Shown here piece by piece: positions 1-6,535 of a stretch of 13,375 nucleotides of DNA. A model generated the notes under the pieces. It worked only from the letters and a program-made list of their open reading frames with translations, had not been told where the DNA came from and searched no databases. The stretch comes from Actinomycetota bacterium. GTDB taxonomy: Bacteria > Actinomycetota > Actinomycetes > JACCUZ01. Numbering within the stretch: position 1 is the stretch's first letter; each line of letters opens with the position of its first letter. The DNA lies in NCBI GenBank assembly GCA_030841195.1, contig JAVEDA010000483.1:1-13375 (forward strand), read 5' to 3'. A program made the position numbers and the translations under genes.

Positions 1-550
1 CGGACGGTCCGCCGCTGACCGAGAAGACGCCGACGACCGAGTCGCCAGCAGTCGGGGCGATGCCGAGCGCGACGAGCGCCCCGCGGGAGAAGCCGCCGAG
101 GACGACCCTCCGGGCGCCAGCCGTCACCAGCGCTCCGGTGGCGGTCGTCATGGCCCGCGGGTAGGGATCGCGCCACTCGAAGAGAGCCACGTGGTAGCCC
201 CGGCCGGCCAGCTCCCGGCCGTACGGCAGCATCTGGCAGATGCCGCCGTTGGCCTGCCCGCCGAGCACGACACCGCGGGGCCCGCTCCCCAGCAGGAGCA
301 CCGGTGTGACAGCGCCGGGGCCGCTCGCCGCCTGGCTGAACTCGCCTTCGTCCGGTTCCGCGCACAGCGGTCGGCTGATGCCACCAGAGACCGACGGCGA
401 GGCTGAGCCGGACGCCGCATCCGATCGGGACCCGTGGCTCGCATCGGCCGGGACGTTCGCCGCGTCAGGTCCGGAGCCGCAGCCGACGATCAGCGACGCC
501 AGCAGCGCCGCGCACACGGCCGCAACCGCTGGTCTTCGGCGTGAGTGCAC
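1..550 (-). CDS. lipoprotein alpha/beta-hydrolase, partial (C-terminus outside window)
   Basis: The minus-strand frame is open from a GTG at 550 to the window edge, giving 183 residues. A GGGAGGAG ribosome site lies 5 nt before the GTG. The start has basic residues, a hydrophobic stretch and a lipobox LIVGC with Cys24, so export and lipid anchoring are expected. A Ser/Gly/Ala-rich linker follows to about residue 60. Residues 80-183 look like the first half of an alpha/beta-hydrolase: beta strand VLLLGS (84-89), a GYHVALFEWRD strand (118-128), and the nucleophile elbow G-F-S-R-G with Ser155. The acid and His lie beyond the window, so the substrate is unknown; esterase or dienelactone-hydrolase-like activity is possible. 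It diverges from a MarR regulator and shares its operator region, so repression by that MarR is likely. The fold is inferred from motifs only. Confidence 0.8.
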   Translation of the reverse strand, partial: MHSRRRPAVAAVCAALLASLIVGCGSGPDAANVPADASHGSRSDAASGSASPSVSGGISRPLCAEPDEGEFSQAASGPGAVTPVLLLGSGPRGVVLGGQANGGICQMLPYGRELAGRGYHVALFEWRDPYPRAMTTATGALVTAGARRVVLGGFSRGALVALGIAPTAGDSVVGVFSVSGGPS

Positions 551-570
551 GAGGGCTCCTCCCAGAAACC

Positions 571-594
571 AGGTACTGCGATCTCGCAGTACCT
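571..594. promoter_or_regulatory. MarR-type operator 1 (perfect inverted repeat)
   Basis: Two perfect 11-bp arms, AGGTACTGCGA and its reverse complement, are separated by the dinucleotide TC. The site lies in the divergent region between the hydrolase and the marR-like gene, just downstream of the predicted hydrolase transcription start (near 597). Its core TGCGATCTCGCA recurs, reversed, at 611-622. Long dyads between a MarR gene and its divergent neighbour are the usual MarR operator arrangement. Binding itself is inferred. Confidence 0.7.
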
Positions 595-603
595 TGGCCT
601 GGC

Positions 604-633
604 ATAGTGATGCGAGATCGCAGTTCCTGTCAA
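604..633 (-). promoter_or_regulatory. predicted sigma-70 promoter of the hydrolase gene
   Basis: On the minus strand, a consensus -35 TTGACA (633-628) is followed after 18 nt by CACTAT (609-604), a fair -10. Transcription would start near 597, giving a leader of about 47 nt before the GTG at 550. Operator 2 sits in the -35/-10 spacer and operator 1 lies just past the start, a layout suited to tight repression. Confidence 0.45.
611..622. promoter_or_regulatory. MarR-type operator 2 (shorter dyad)
   Basis: The sequence TGCGAGATCGCA is the exact reverse complement of the core of operator 1. Its 5-bp arms have a GA centre, and its centre is 34 bp from that of operator 1. It falls in the spacer of the predicted hydrolase promoter and about 20-30 nt upstream of the marR-like start, so it could act on both genes. 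Confidence 0.6.
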
Positions 634-642
634 GGAGGCGTG

Positions 643-1086
643 GTGGCCGACCGGCCTGACGACGTGAATGCGCTGTTCAGCATCTGGCTGGTAGCCCGGG
701 CTACCACCGACCTGTTGGACCGGGCGCTTGCTTCGAGTGGCCTGACCGCCGACGAGTACGGCGCCTACTCGGTGCTCGTCCGGGAGGGGAGCCTCACGCC
801 GTCACAGCTCGCCGAGTGGATGGCGGCGCCGGCGACCACCGTCTCGAGCTACCTGAAACGGTTCGAGGCCCGCGGACATGTCCGTCGAGCGCGAGACGCC
901 GACGACCGTCGCTCCTCCCGCGTCACCTTGACCGCGGCGGGCAGGCGGACCCACCGGGCCGCGGCGGCCCGCTTCCGGCCGGCGCTCGCCGCCGTGGTCA
1001 CCGCGCTGGGCGACGACGAGGCACGGGTGCAGCAGTCCCTGCTGCGGCTGCGTGGGGCCATCGACGAGGTGCGGTCGCGCCTCTGA
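643..1086 (+). CDS. MarR family transcriptional regulator
   Basis: This is a 147-residue DNA-binding regulator of normal MarR length. An N-terminal dimerisation helix contains ALFSIWLVARATTDLLDRAL. The winged helix-turn-helix follows: LTPSQLAEWM (51-60) leads into the recognition helix at about 64-77. The wing carries the hallmark D-x-D-D-R-R-S-S-R-V-T-L-T (85-97). C-terminal helices (104-147) complete the dimer. The GTG at 643 is preferred because AAGGAGG (632-638) lies 4 nt before it. The GTG at 640 is almost as good, and an in-frame ATG at 610 would put the start inside the promoter/operator region. It diverges from the lipoprotein hydrolase and probably represses both genes through the dyads at 571-594 and 611-622. 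The ligand is unknown. Confidence 0.9.
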   Translation: MADRPDDVNALFSIWLVARATTDLLDRALASSGLTADEYGAYSVLVREGSLTPSQLAEWMAAPATTVSSYLKRFEARGHVRRARDADDRRSSRVTLTAAGRRTHRAAAARFRPALAAVVTALGDDEARVQQSLLRLRGAIDEVRSRL

Positions 1087-1103
1087 CCGGCCGGCGTGGC
1101 CGG
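1087..1103. terminator. short GC hairpin between convergent genes
   Basis: CCGGCC, a 5-nt loop GGCGT, then GGCCGG begins directly after the MarR stop and lies 13 nt from the end of the convergent minus-strand gene. There is no T-tract, so this would be a GC-only, bidirectional terminator of the kind common in actinomycetes. Function is inferred. Confidence 0.4.
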
Positions 1104-1116
1104 CGCACCAAGGACA

Positions 1117-1833
1117 TCACCGCCGCAGTGTTGCGCCGGTGGAGGCGAGGACGTCGTCCATGGGTTGACTGGTCGCCACCTCTGGCTCGTCCTGCCGACG
1201 GCGACCGGCGACCCGCAAGGCCGCGACCGTCAGCGCGACGCCGAGTGCGAGCCCGACCAGGCCCCAGATCGGTCCGCTCGCGCCGTCGGCAGCGGCAGGC
1301 CCGGTGGCCGCCCGCGAGATCGGCGTTGTGGTCGGCTGGACGGCCGCCGGGCTCGCGGGCGGGGCCACATCGGCCGGCGGAGCGGCGGCAGTGTCGTCGA
1401 GGAGTCCGAGTCGCGTGAGCAGGATCATCAGCGGCTTGCCCTGGGTGACGGTGTGCCACCGGACCGGGCTGGACCAGATGTCACCGTTTCCGTCGAACGA
1501 CATCTGGCTGGCGATCCACGGGCCGCCGGGCGCATCCAGGTAGATGCGGTCGACCCGCCAGACCGAGACGTCGTGGATCAGCCAGGTCACGGTGACCTCG
1601 GTGCCGATGGCGTGTTCCTCACCAGCCGCCGCGTCGGAGGAGCTGCCGGAGTCGTCGACCAGGCCGGAGAGCTCCTCGTAGTCCGCCTGCCCCGCGTAGA
1701 GCGACGCGGTGCGGCCCTCCGCGGGCGCGACCAGCAGCACGCTGGTCGGGCCACCCGCGGCAGCCGGCCCGGCCAGCGCCGGCGACAGGAGCACGGAAGC
1801 GAGCAGGGCGAGAGCGGCGTGACGTGGGCGCAT
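1117..1833 (-). CDS. secreted, C-terminally membrane-anchored protein of unknown function
   Basis: The product has 238 residues and starts at an ATG with GAGGAA 5 nt upstream. Residues 1-26 form a signal peptide (RPRH, then a Leu/Ala core, cleavage probably after AAA). The extracellular part (27-150) includes TSVLLVAPAEGRTASLY, an Asp/Ser-rich stretch (59-73) and a Trp-containing beta-rich section (84-128). A Pro/Ala/Thr-rich stalk (148-186) leads to one membrane helix (about 187-208) and a basic cytoplasmic tail beginning GRRRQ. I know no function for it. Its place 59 nt after the anti-sigma-like gene suggests it belongs to the same ECF sigma locus, perhaps as a surface sensor or target. That role is inference. 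Confidence 0.8.
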   Translation of the reverse strand: MRPRHAALALLASVLLSPALAGPAAAGGPTSVLLVAPAEGRTASLYAGQADYEELSGLVDDSGSSSDAAAGEEHAIGTEVTVTWLIHDVSVWRVDRIYLDAPGGPWIASQMSFDGNGDIWSSPVRWHTVTQGKPLMILLTRLGLLDDTAAAPPADVAPPASPAAVQPTTTPISRAATGPAAADGASGPIWGLVGLALGVALTVAALRVAGRRRQDEPEVATSQPMDDVLASTGATLRR

Positions 1834-1892
1834 GACGGTTCCTCGGGTCGGCTGCCCGGGTTACACCGCTGCGCCGCGTCCGGTTCCCGCGC

Positions 1893-2636
1893 TCAGCCCG
1901 CCGGCGGCACGGACTCGGCGATCGCGATCGCCTGCTGCTGGCTGAACTCGCCCTCGAGGCGCAACGTGGTGGCGCCCCGCTCCCAGATCAGCGTCCGGCC
2001 GCCGAGCCGCGCGGTCTCGCGCCGACGGCTCCCGTCCGGCCCGAGCAGGACCACCCGGTGCGGCCGGTCGAACCAGAGCGCCGTGGCACCCGAGACGTCG
2101 GTGAAATCGACCCCCGGCGCGGACTTCGCAAAGGCGTAGTCGAGCCGCCCGTCGAACTGGTCCAGCCGCACTGTGCCAGTCGTGGGCCGGGTCCAGGTCA
2201 TCGACAGCACCCGGTGGTCGGCCGACACCTCCACGCCCTCCGGCGCCCCGAGGTCGGCGGGCACCGCGACCTCGAAGGTCACCAGCCGCCGGGCCTGGTC
2301 GAGCGACATCGTGGTCCCCGCCGTCGGGGGAGGCGGTGCGTGCGACGGCCGCGGCGACGGGTCATGCCGTACGACGACGCCGCCGAACCCGAACCAGTCC
2401 GCCACTGCTGCGCGCACCGGCGGCGTCACCAGCAGCGCCAGCAGGACTGCGGTCACCACCAGCACGAGACGGCGGCGCGGCCGCCGAAGCCGAAGGGCGC
2501 CCGTCGAGGGTGCGGGCAGCGCGGCCACCCGGGTCATGACGGCCGCGGTCAGCACCGCCCCGTCGTCTGGTGGGGCAACCGCCCGGCCGAGCGCTTCGAG
2601 GTCGGCCACCAGGACGTCGCGCGGGTCACGCTCCAC
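1893..2636 (-). CDS. anti-sigma-factor-like single-pass membrane protein
   Basis: The product has 247 residues. The GTG start overlaps the end of the sigma gene by 11 nt, and GGAGG lies about 6 nt upstream, so translation is probably coupled. An N-terminal cytoplasmic part (1-50) is followed by a basic patch RRPRRR (51-56), one membrane helix (about 57-74) and a conserved-looking VRAAVADWFGFGGVVV (74-89). A proline-rich linker (92-106) precedes an extracellular beta-rich domain (about 108-247) containing ATALWFD and GGRTLIWERG. There is no HxxxCxxC zinc motif, so it is not a ZAS-type anti-sigma. Gene order and topology suggest that it holds the upstream ECF factor at the membrane; the evidence is context more than sequence identity. 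Confidence 0.78.
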   Translation of the reverse strand: MERDPRDVLVADLEALGRAVAPPDDGAVLTAAVMTRVAALPAPSTGALRLRRPRRRLVLVVTAVLLALLVTPPVRAAVADWFGFGGVVVRHDPSPRPSHAPPPPTAGTTMSLDQARRLVTFEVAVPADLGAPEGVEVSADHRVLSMTWTRPTTGTVRLDQFDGRLDYAFAKSAPGVDFTDVSGATALWFDRPHRVVLLGPDGSRRRETARLGGRTLIWERGATTLRLEGEFSQQQAIAIAESVPPAG

Positions 2637-3234
2637 GGCGTACCTCCGAAGTGATCTCGTCCGTGGACTGCGCGGGCTCCGCGAGCACGCCGGCCAGCCG
2701 GTCGAGGGCGCGGTGCAGCCGGGACTTCACCGTGCCCCGCGGCCAGCCGAGCACGGCCGCGGTCTCGGCCTCGTCCAGGTCCAGCAGGTAGCGGCAGGTC
2801 ACCACCCGGCGGTGCGGGTCGGAGAGCTGGGCCAGCGCCCGGACCAGCTCGGCCCGGCGCTCACCGGAGAGCGCGGCCGAGGCGGGCTCGTCGAGGGTCG
2901 CCGCCAGCAGCAACGGCTCGGTGCGCACCCAGGCCGACCGCTCCCGGGCCGCGCGCCGGCCCGCGGCCCGATGCAGGTTGCGGGTCTCGTTGGCCACGAT
3001 CTGCAGCAGCCACGGCCGGAACGGCGAGCCGGTGCGGAACCGGCCGAGCCCCGCGTAGGCCTTGACGAATGCCTCCTGCACGACGTCCTCCGCCTCCGCG
3101 CCGGCACCGAGCAGCGCGGCGGTGCGGACCGCCGCCGGGGCATGCCGACGCACCAGCTCCGCGTACGCGTCGCGGTCACCCGCGCGTACCCGCGCCAGCA
3201 CCTCCGCCTCGTCACCCTCGACGCTGATCGGCAC
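2626..3234 (-). CDS. ECF RNA polymerase sigma factor (SigE-like)
   Basis: From the GTG at 3234 the product has 202 residues, typical of an ECF sigma. Region 2 spans about 24-90, with AEDVVQEAFVKAY (48-60) and FRPWLLQIVANETRN (72-86). Region 4 spans about 125-180, with AETAAVLGWPRGTVKSRLHR in the helix-turn-helix. There is no zinc-binding or SnoaL extension. The frame remains open to a farther start at 3399, but those extra 55 residues look non-coding and would cross the divergent promoter. The GTG at 3234 follows AGGTGAGGAG, although the spacing is short. The next gene overlaps and is anti-sigma-like, so release of the sigma by an envelope signal is likely. Its targets cannot be named. Confidence 0.88.
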   Translation of the reverse strand: MPISVEGDEAEVLARVRAGDRDAYAELVRRHAPAAVRTAALLGAGAEAEDVVQEAFVKAYAGLGRFRTGSPFRPWLLQIVANETRNLHRAAGRRAARERSAWVRTEPLLLAATLDEPASAALSGERRAELVRALAQLSDPHRRVVTCRYLLDLDEAETAAVLGWPRGTVKSRLHRALDRLAGVLAEPAQSTDEITSEVRRGA

Positions 3235-3254
3235 CTCCTCACCTGCTGCCGTGT

Positions 3255-3281
3255 CTACACCGCCGCAGGGCGAGAGGTTCC
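3255..3281 (-). promoter_or_regulatory. possible ECF-type promoter upstream of the sigma gene
   Basis: On the minus strand, GGAACC (3281-3276) is followed after 15 nt by GTGTAG (3260-3255). GGAAC is the usual -35 core of ECF promoters; the -10 match is loose. Transcription would start close to the ribosome site of the GTG at 3234. Autoregulation would fit the locus, but the match is weak. Confidence 0.3.
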
Positions 3282-3355
3282 CACGCGGGGCCTGGAGATC
3301 CTTGTAACCGGTGGTCGGCCACTGGCGTCCCTGGGGTGATGGGGGGGCTGAGCCG

Positions 3356-4792
3356 ATGGCCACGACCGAAGCACAGCTGGGGAGGACCCGCACCGTCAAC
3401 GACTCCGGACCGCAGGCGGCGGCCGTGCTCCCGGCGATGCACGTGCTGGTCCTCGGGTTGTCGGCGGGCGTGGTGGCCCAAGGCGGCTACCACGGTCCCG
3501 GTCGGCTGGTGCTGGTCGTGGCTGTCGGCGCGGCCGGCGTCCTGGCCCTGGCCGGCGTCCGGCTGCAGGCCGCCGAGCTGAGGTCACCGATCGTTCTGGC
3601 CGCTGTGGGCCTGGCGGCGTGGGCGCTGGTCCGCGGCGCTGCGTCGCCGCAGCGTCTGTCCGGCGGGCCGCTCGCTCTGCTGCTCGTGGGAGTCGTCACC
3701 GTCGTCCTGGTCGTCGCTCGCCTGGAGCCGCGGCAGCGGGACGAGCTGGTTCGCGGCCTGACGGTGCTCGGGGTGGTGGTCGCGGCCACGGGATGGATCG
3801 GCGTCGTCTGGCACCGCGAGCCGTGGGGGCTGTCGAACGACGAGGTCTGGCGCGCAGCGTCCAGCCTGACCTACGCCAACGCCGCCGCGGCTGTCCTCGT
3901 CCCGCTCCTGCTGCTGTCCGTCGGCCGGCTGATGGCGCGCCCGCAGGACGGCGGTCTGGCGGTCGCGACCGCCGCGATGCTCGTCGGTGCGGCGGCCACG
4001 TTGAGCCGGGCCGGCGCCGTCTCGCTCGGGTGCGGTGCTCTCGTCCTCGTCGTGCTCGCAGGGCCGCGCCGGGTGTTGTCCGCAGCTGCTGCGCCGCTGC
4101 TCGGCGCCGCGATCGCCGGAGCCGGCATGAGCGGCTCACTGTCACTGGGATCTGCGCCGGGCCGGCCGGTCGCGGTCGTGGCCATGGCCGTGGGGCTGTG
4201 CAGCGCCGCCGCCGCGATCCGTCTGCACGCGCCGGCCAAGGCCTGGGTCCTCGCAGCCGTGCTCGGGCTGGGGGTCGCCGCGCTGGTCGGTGTGCACGGG
4301 CAGTGGTCCTCGGTGTCGGCGGTGCTCGCCGTGCGGGTCGAGGCCGGCTCGTCCCCTCGGGTTCACGTCGCCGAGGCGGCCCTGAACCTGGTCGGGGAGC
4401 ACCCCCTGGCCGGCGTCGGCCCCGCAGCGAGCCCGGTCACCTGGCCGGGTGCGAACGGCTCGGTGCAGGCGATGCGCTACCTCCACGACGAGTACCTCGA
4501 GGTCCTGCTGGCGCTGGGGGCACCCGGTCTCGCCCTGCTCCTGGCGCTGCTTGCCGCGGCGGCCGCGACGCTGCGCAGGGCGCACCGGCAGATGGGCGGC
4601 AACGCCCTTGCCGCTGCGGTCTCCGCTGCCCTGGCTGCTGCGGCGGTGCACGCCGCCTTCGACTTCGTCTGGCACGTCCCGGTGGTGCCGCTGCTCCTCG
4701 CCGCGCTGCTGGGCCTCGTGACCGATCGACCGTCCGCGAGGACGGGACCGTCGTCGGGCGACCGCCCGCGACCAAGCAGAGAGGTGGAGTGA
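3356..4792 (+). CDS. O-antigen ligase/polymerase-like polytopic membrane protein
   Basis: The product has 478 residues, mostly Leu/Val/Ala-rich membrane helices (about 10-12), as in the Wzy/WaaL family. Family-like features are SLTYANAAAA (170-179), LSRAG (216-220), an Arg335-containing loop before a helix, GEHPLAGVGP (347-356), HDEYLEVLLALG (377-388), and HAAFDFVWHVP (432-442) before the last helix. These proteins join or extend lipid-linked sugar chains at the outer face of the membrane. No glycosyltransferases are near, so the glycan is unknown and the enzyme might instead glycosylate a protein. I chose the ATG at 3356; a farther in-frame start at 3311 adds 15 unlikely residues, and neither has a strong ribosome site. 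The following exported protein starts 1 nt after its stop. Confidence 0.8.
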   Translation: MATTEAQLGRTRTVNDSGPQAAAVLPAMHVLVLGLSAGVVAQGGYHGPGRLVLVVAVGAAGVLALAGVRLQAAELRSPIVLAAVGLAAWALVRGAASPQRLSGGPLALLLVGVVTVVLVVARLEPRQRDELVRGLTVLGVVVAATGWIGVVWHREPWGLSNDEVWRAASSLTYANAAAAVLVPLLLLSVGRLMARPQDGGLAVATAAMLVGAAATLSRAGAVSLGCGALVLVVLAGPRRVLSAAAAPLLGAAIAGAGMSGSLSLGSAPGRPVAVVAMAVGLCSAAAAIRLHAPAKAWVLAAVLGLGVAALVGVHGQWSSVSAVLAVRVEAGSSPRVHVAEAALNLVGEHPLAGVGPAASPVTWPGANGSVQAMRYLHDEYLEVLLALGAPGLALLLALLAAAAATLRRAHRQMGGNALAAAVSAALAAAAVHAAFDFVWHVPVVPLLLAALLGLVTDRPSARTGPSSGDRPRPSREVE

Positions 4793-4793
4793 C

Positions 4794-5246
4794 ATGACAC
4801 GTACGAGACTCACGAGCCGGGGAGCGGTGCTGACCGTCCTCGGCGGCGCCGTCCTGGCCGCGATCCTGCCGGTGTCCGCGGCGGTCGCCTTCGACTCGTC
4901 GCCGGACACGTGGCAGGTGCAGGTCGCGAGCACGGCCGGCCTGGAGGCCCGCGGGGCTGCCGTGTCGGTCCCCGTCACCGTGCAGTGCCCCAACTACTAC
5001 TCGTCGGCGAGCGTCAGCGTGACGCTGACCCAACGGCAGGGGAGCAGCACGGTCTCGGCGTCCGGAGCGACCACGGTCAAATGCACCGGCATCCCGTCGG
5101 GCGACACCGTGTACGTCGTCGTGGAGTCCGGCCAGCGAGTGTTCAAGAAGGGGCCGGCTGCGGCTGTCGCGGCCATCTCGCCCTGCCAGTACTACTGCAG
5201 TCCGGTGGACACCGACAGCAGGACGATCACCATCGGCGGCCACTGA
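4794..5246 (+). CDS. small secreted four-cysteine protein, unknown function
   Basis: The product has 150 residues and its ATG lies 1 nt after the upstream stop, with AGAGGTGGAG as ribosome site, so translation is probably coupled to the ligase-like gene. A signal peptide covers residues 1-32 (TRTRLTSRG, hydrophobic core, AVAF). The mature part alternates Val, Ser and Thr (VSVPVTVQC, SASVSVTLTQ, TVYVVVESG), which suggests an Ig-like beta sandwich. Cysteines at 65, 97, 131 and 135 could form two disulphides; two similar aromatic motifs occur, CPNYYSS and CQYYCS. Serine- and threonine-rich strands would suit glycosylation by its partner, but this is inference. I do not recognise the family. Confidence 0.75.
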   Translation: MTRTRLTSRGAVLTVLGGAVLAAILPVSAAVAFDSSPDTWQVQVASTAGLEARGAAVSVPVTVQCPNYYSSASVSVTLTQRQGSSTVSASGATTVKCTGIPSGDTVYVVVESGQRVFKKGPAAAVAAISPCQYYCSPVDTDSRTITIGGH

Positions 5247-5252
5247 CGCGTG

Positions 5253-5300
5253 CCCAGGCCGGGAGCGCGAGCGCGCCGCGTTCGAGGTTCTCGGCCTGGG
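5253..5300 (+). terminator. hairpin after the ligase-like operon
   Basis: CCCAGGCCG (5253-5261) pairs perfectly with CGGCCTGGG (5292-5300), starting 7 nt after the stop of the secreted-protein gene. The 30-nt interior contains GCGCGAGCGC, which can form its own small hairpin. There is no T-run after the stem. The position suggests transcription ends here before the acyltransferase gene. Confidence 0.45.
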
Positions 5301-5337
5301 TGGAGTTCTGCGACTGCCCCGCGCGCACGTGGCCCAC

Positions 5338-5366
5338 CTGGACGGCGGCGACGCCACGACTAAGAT
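5338..5366 (+). promoter_or_regulatory. possible promoter of the acyltransferase gene
   Basis: TAAGAT (5361-5366) fits the actinomycete -10 pattern TAnnnT; CTGGAC, a weak -35, lies 17 nt upstream. Transcription would begin near 5373, only a few nucleotides before an ATG at 5376 that opens a 10-codon ORF ending at 5408 and overlapping the acyltransferase GTG as GTGA. Confidence 0.35.
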
Positions 5367-5404
5367 CGGCATTGCATGGACGGCTTCCGGTTGGGCGCGC
5401 GCGG

Positions 5405-5986
5405 GTGAGCCGCCGGATGGTGCTGCGGCCGGCAGTAGCCCGGCTGGTGCTGCGGCTCTCGCGCTGGCGCACGGTCGGTGAGGTGCCGGGCGCCGCGATC
5501 CTGGTCGGCGCCCCGCACACGTCCAACTGGGACTGGGTGGCGATGCTGCTGCTCACCTGGCGCAACGGGGTCCAGGCCCGGGTGCTCGTCAAGCGCGAGC
5601 TGTTCCGCGGTCTGCTGGCGCCGGTGCTGCGGGCCACCGGCGGCATCCCGCTGGACCGCGACAACCCCGGCGAGACGGTGCGCGCGCTGCTGGCCGAGGC
5701 CGAGCACGACGACCGGTTCCTGCTGGTGCTCGCCGCCGAGGGGACGCGCGGCAGGGCCGAGCACTGGAAGTCCGGCTTCTACCGGATGGCCCAGCAGACC
5801 GGGCTGCCGGTGGCCCTGGGCTTCGTCGACGGGCCGACCCGCACGATCGGCTTCGGCCCGTCGTTCCACCCGACGGGTGACGTCGCGGCCGACATGGGTC
5901 TGGTCCGCGCGTTCTATGCCGACAAGCACGGCATCCGGCCGGTGCTACGGACCGAGCCGCGGCTGCGCGACGAGGGCGCCCGGTAG
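5405..5986 (+). CDS. PlsC-like glycerolipid acyltransferase
   Basis: From the GTG at 5405 the product has 193 residues. Motif I H-T-S-N-W-D (His38, Asp43) is the HX4D catalytic pair of the PlsC/LPLAT superfamily. Motif II is GGIPLDRDN (79-87) and motif III E-G-T-R-G-R (112-117). A GLPVAL strand follows (133-138). The protein is shorter than typical PlsC enzymes (about 220-270 residues) and has no clear membrane helix, only an amphipathic N-terminus. It should transfer an acyl chain to a lysophospholipid or similar acceptor at the inner membrane face; the acceptor is unknown. The start is uncertain: GTG 5405 and ATG 5417 both lack a good ribosome site, and a 10-codon ORF overlaps the GTG. The stop lies 4 bp from the end of the convergent VOC gene. 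Confidence 0.85.
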   Translation: MSRRMVLRPAVARLVLRLSRWRTVGEVPGAAILVGAPHTSNWDWVAMLLLTWRNGVQARVLVKRELFRGLLAPVLRATGGIPLDRDNPGETVRALLAEAEHDDRFLLVLAAEGTRGRAEHWKSGFYRMAQQTGLPVALGFVDGPTRTIGFGPSFHPTGDVAADMGLVRAFYADKHGIRPVLRTEPRLRDEGAR

Positions 5987-5990
5987 CGCC

Positions 5991-6380
5991 TCAGGCCTCG
6001 GCCATGTGCACGAGCTCCCACACGTGCCCGTCGAGGTCCTGGAAGCTGCCGCCGTACATCGGCCCGTCCTCGACCGTCGGCTGCCACGGCTTGCCCCCCG
6101 CGGCGATCGCCCGCGCCACCGTGTCGTCGACCTGCTGCCGGCTCTCTGCCGACAGGCAGGTGATCACCTCGGTCACGGCCGTCGCGTCGGCGATCCGCCC
6201 GATGACGAAGTCGCCGAACCGCCGCCGCACCAGCAGCATCACGAAGATGTTCCGGTCGACCACCATGCAGGCGCAGGACGCGTCGGAGAAGTCGGTGTTG
6301 AACTCGAACCCGAGCGCGGTGAAGAACGCCCGTGAGGCCGGCAGGTCCTCGACGGGCAGGTTGACGAAGATCATGCGCAT
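5991..6380 (-). CDS. VOC family (glyoxalase/bleomycin-resistance fold) protein
   Basis: The product has 129 residues, starting at an ATG with GAGGGGA about 6 nt upstream. A longer in-frame start at 6449 adds 23 unlikely residues. The N-terminal repeat begins MIFVNLPVEDLPASRAFFTALG (residues 3-24), the usual beta-alpha start of a VOC module. The C-terminal repeat ends in F-Q-D-L-D-G-H-V-W-E-L-V-H (113-125), the hallmark DxDGHxWE strand, whose Glu is a metal ligand in many members. A single pair of modules fits a dimer with unknown substrate. It lies head to head with the SigG-type sigma gene, 155 nt apart; small VOC proteins are common beside such sigma factors, so shared control is possible. 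Confidence 0.88.
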   Translation of the reverse strand: MRMIFVNLPVEDLPASRAFFTALGFEFNTDFSDASCACMVVDRNIFVMLLVRRRFGDFVIGRIADATAVTEVITCLSAESRQQVDDTVARAIAAGGKPWQPTVEDGPMYGGSFQDLDGHVWELVHMAEA

Positions 6381-6535
6381 GGTTGGTCCCCTCGCTGCCG
6401 GTTCGATCGCCGTACGTCGGTGCTGACTCGGGCGGTCCGGTGAAGTCATCGGGGGGTGGGACCGATGAGTTCCGGGCGCCCCCGCCGTCTACCCCTGGAG
6501 AGCCGATCCGCACCGCGCGCAGGAGGCACCCCACC

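Noticed and set aside
541..642. Longer N-terminus for the MarR protein from an ATG at 610 or a start at 541
   Set aside because: These starts would translate through the operators and promoter; the ribosome site AAGGAGG sits directly before the GTGs at 640/643.
1096..2139. Long plus-strand ORF of 347 codons opposite the secreted and anti-sigma-like genes
   Set aside because: It is rich in Arg, Gly and Pro with no motif, a typical GC-rich antisense shadow. The minus strand carries signal peptide, membrane helices and ribosome sites.
3271..3290. Possible fourth copy of the GTTCCCGCGGGAAC palindrome
   Set aside because: Only GTTCCC and CGCGGG are present, with an extra base and no AAC end; it is not a palindrome. 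A half-match, GTTCCCGCG, near 1882 was dropped for the same reason.
2173..3339. 388-codon plus-strand ORF opposite the sigma and anti-sigma genes
   Set aside because: Low-complexity Arg/Ser/Thr composition; the minus-strand frame has clear ECF sigma regions 2 and 4.
3619..4797. 392-codon plus-strand ORF in another frame of the ligase-like gene
   Set aside because: Arg/Gly-rich with no membrane helices, while the overlapping frame encodes a coherent polytopic membrane protein.
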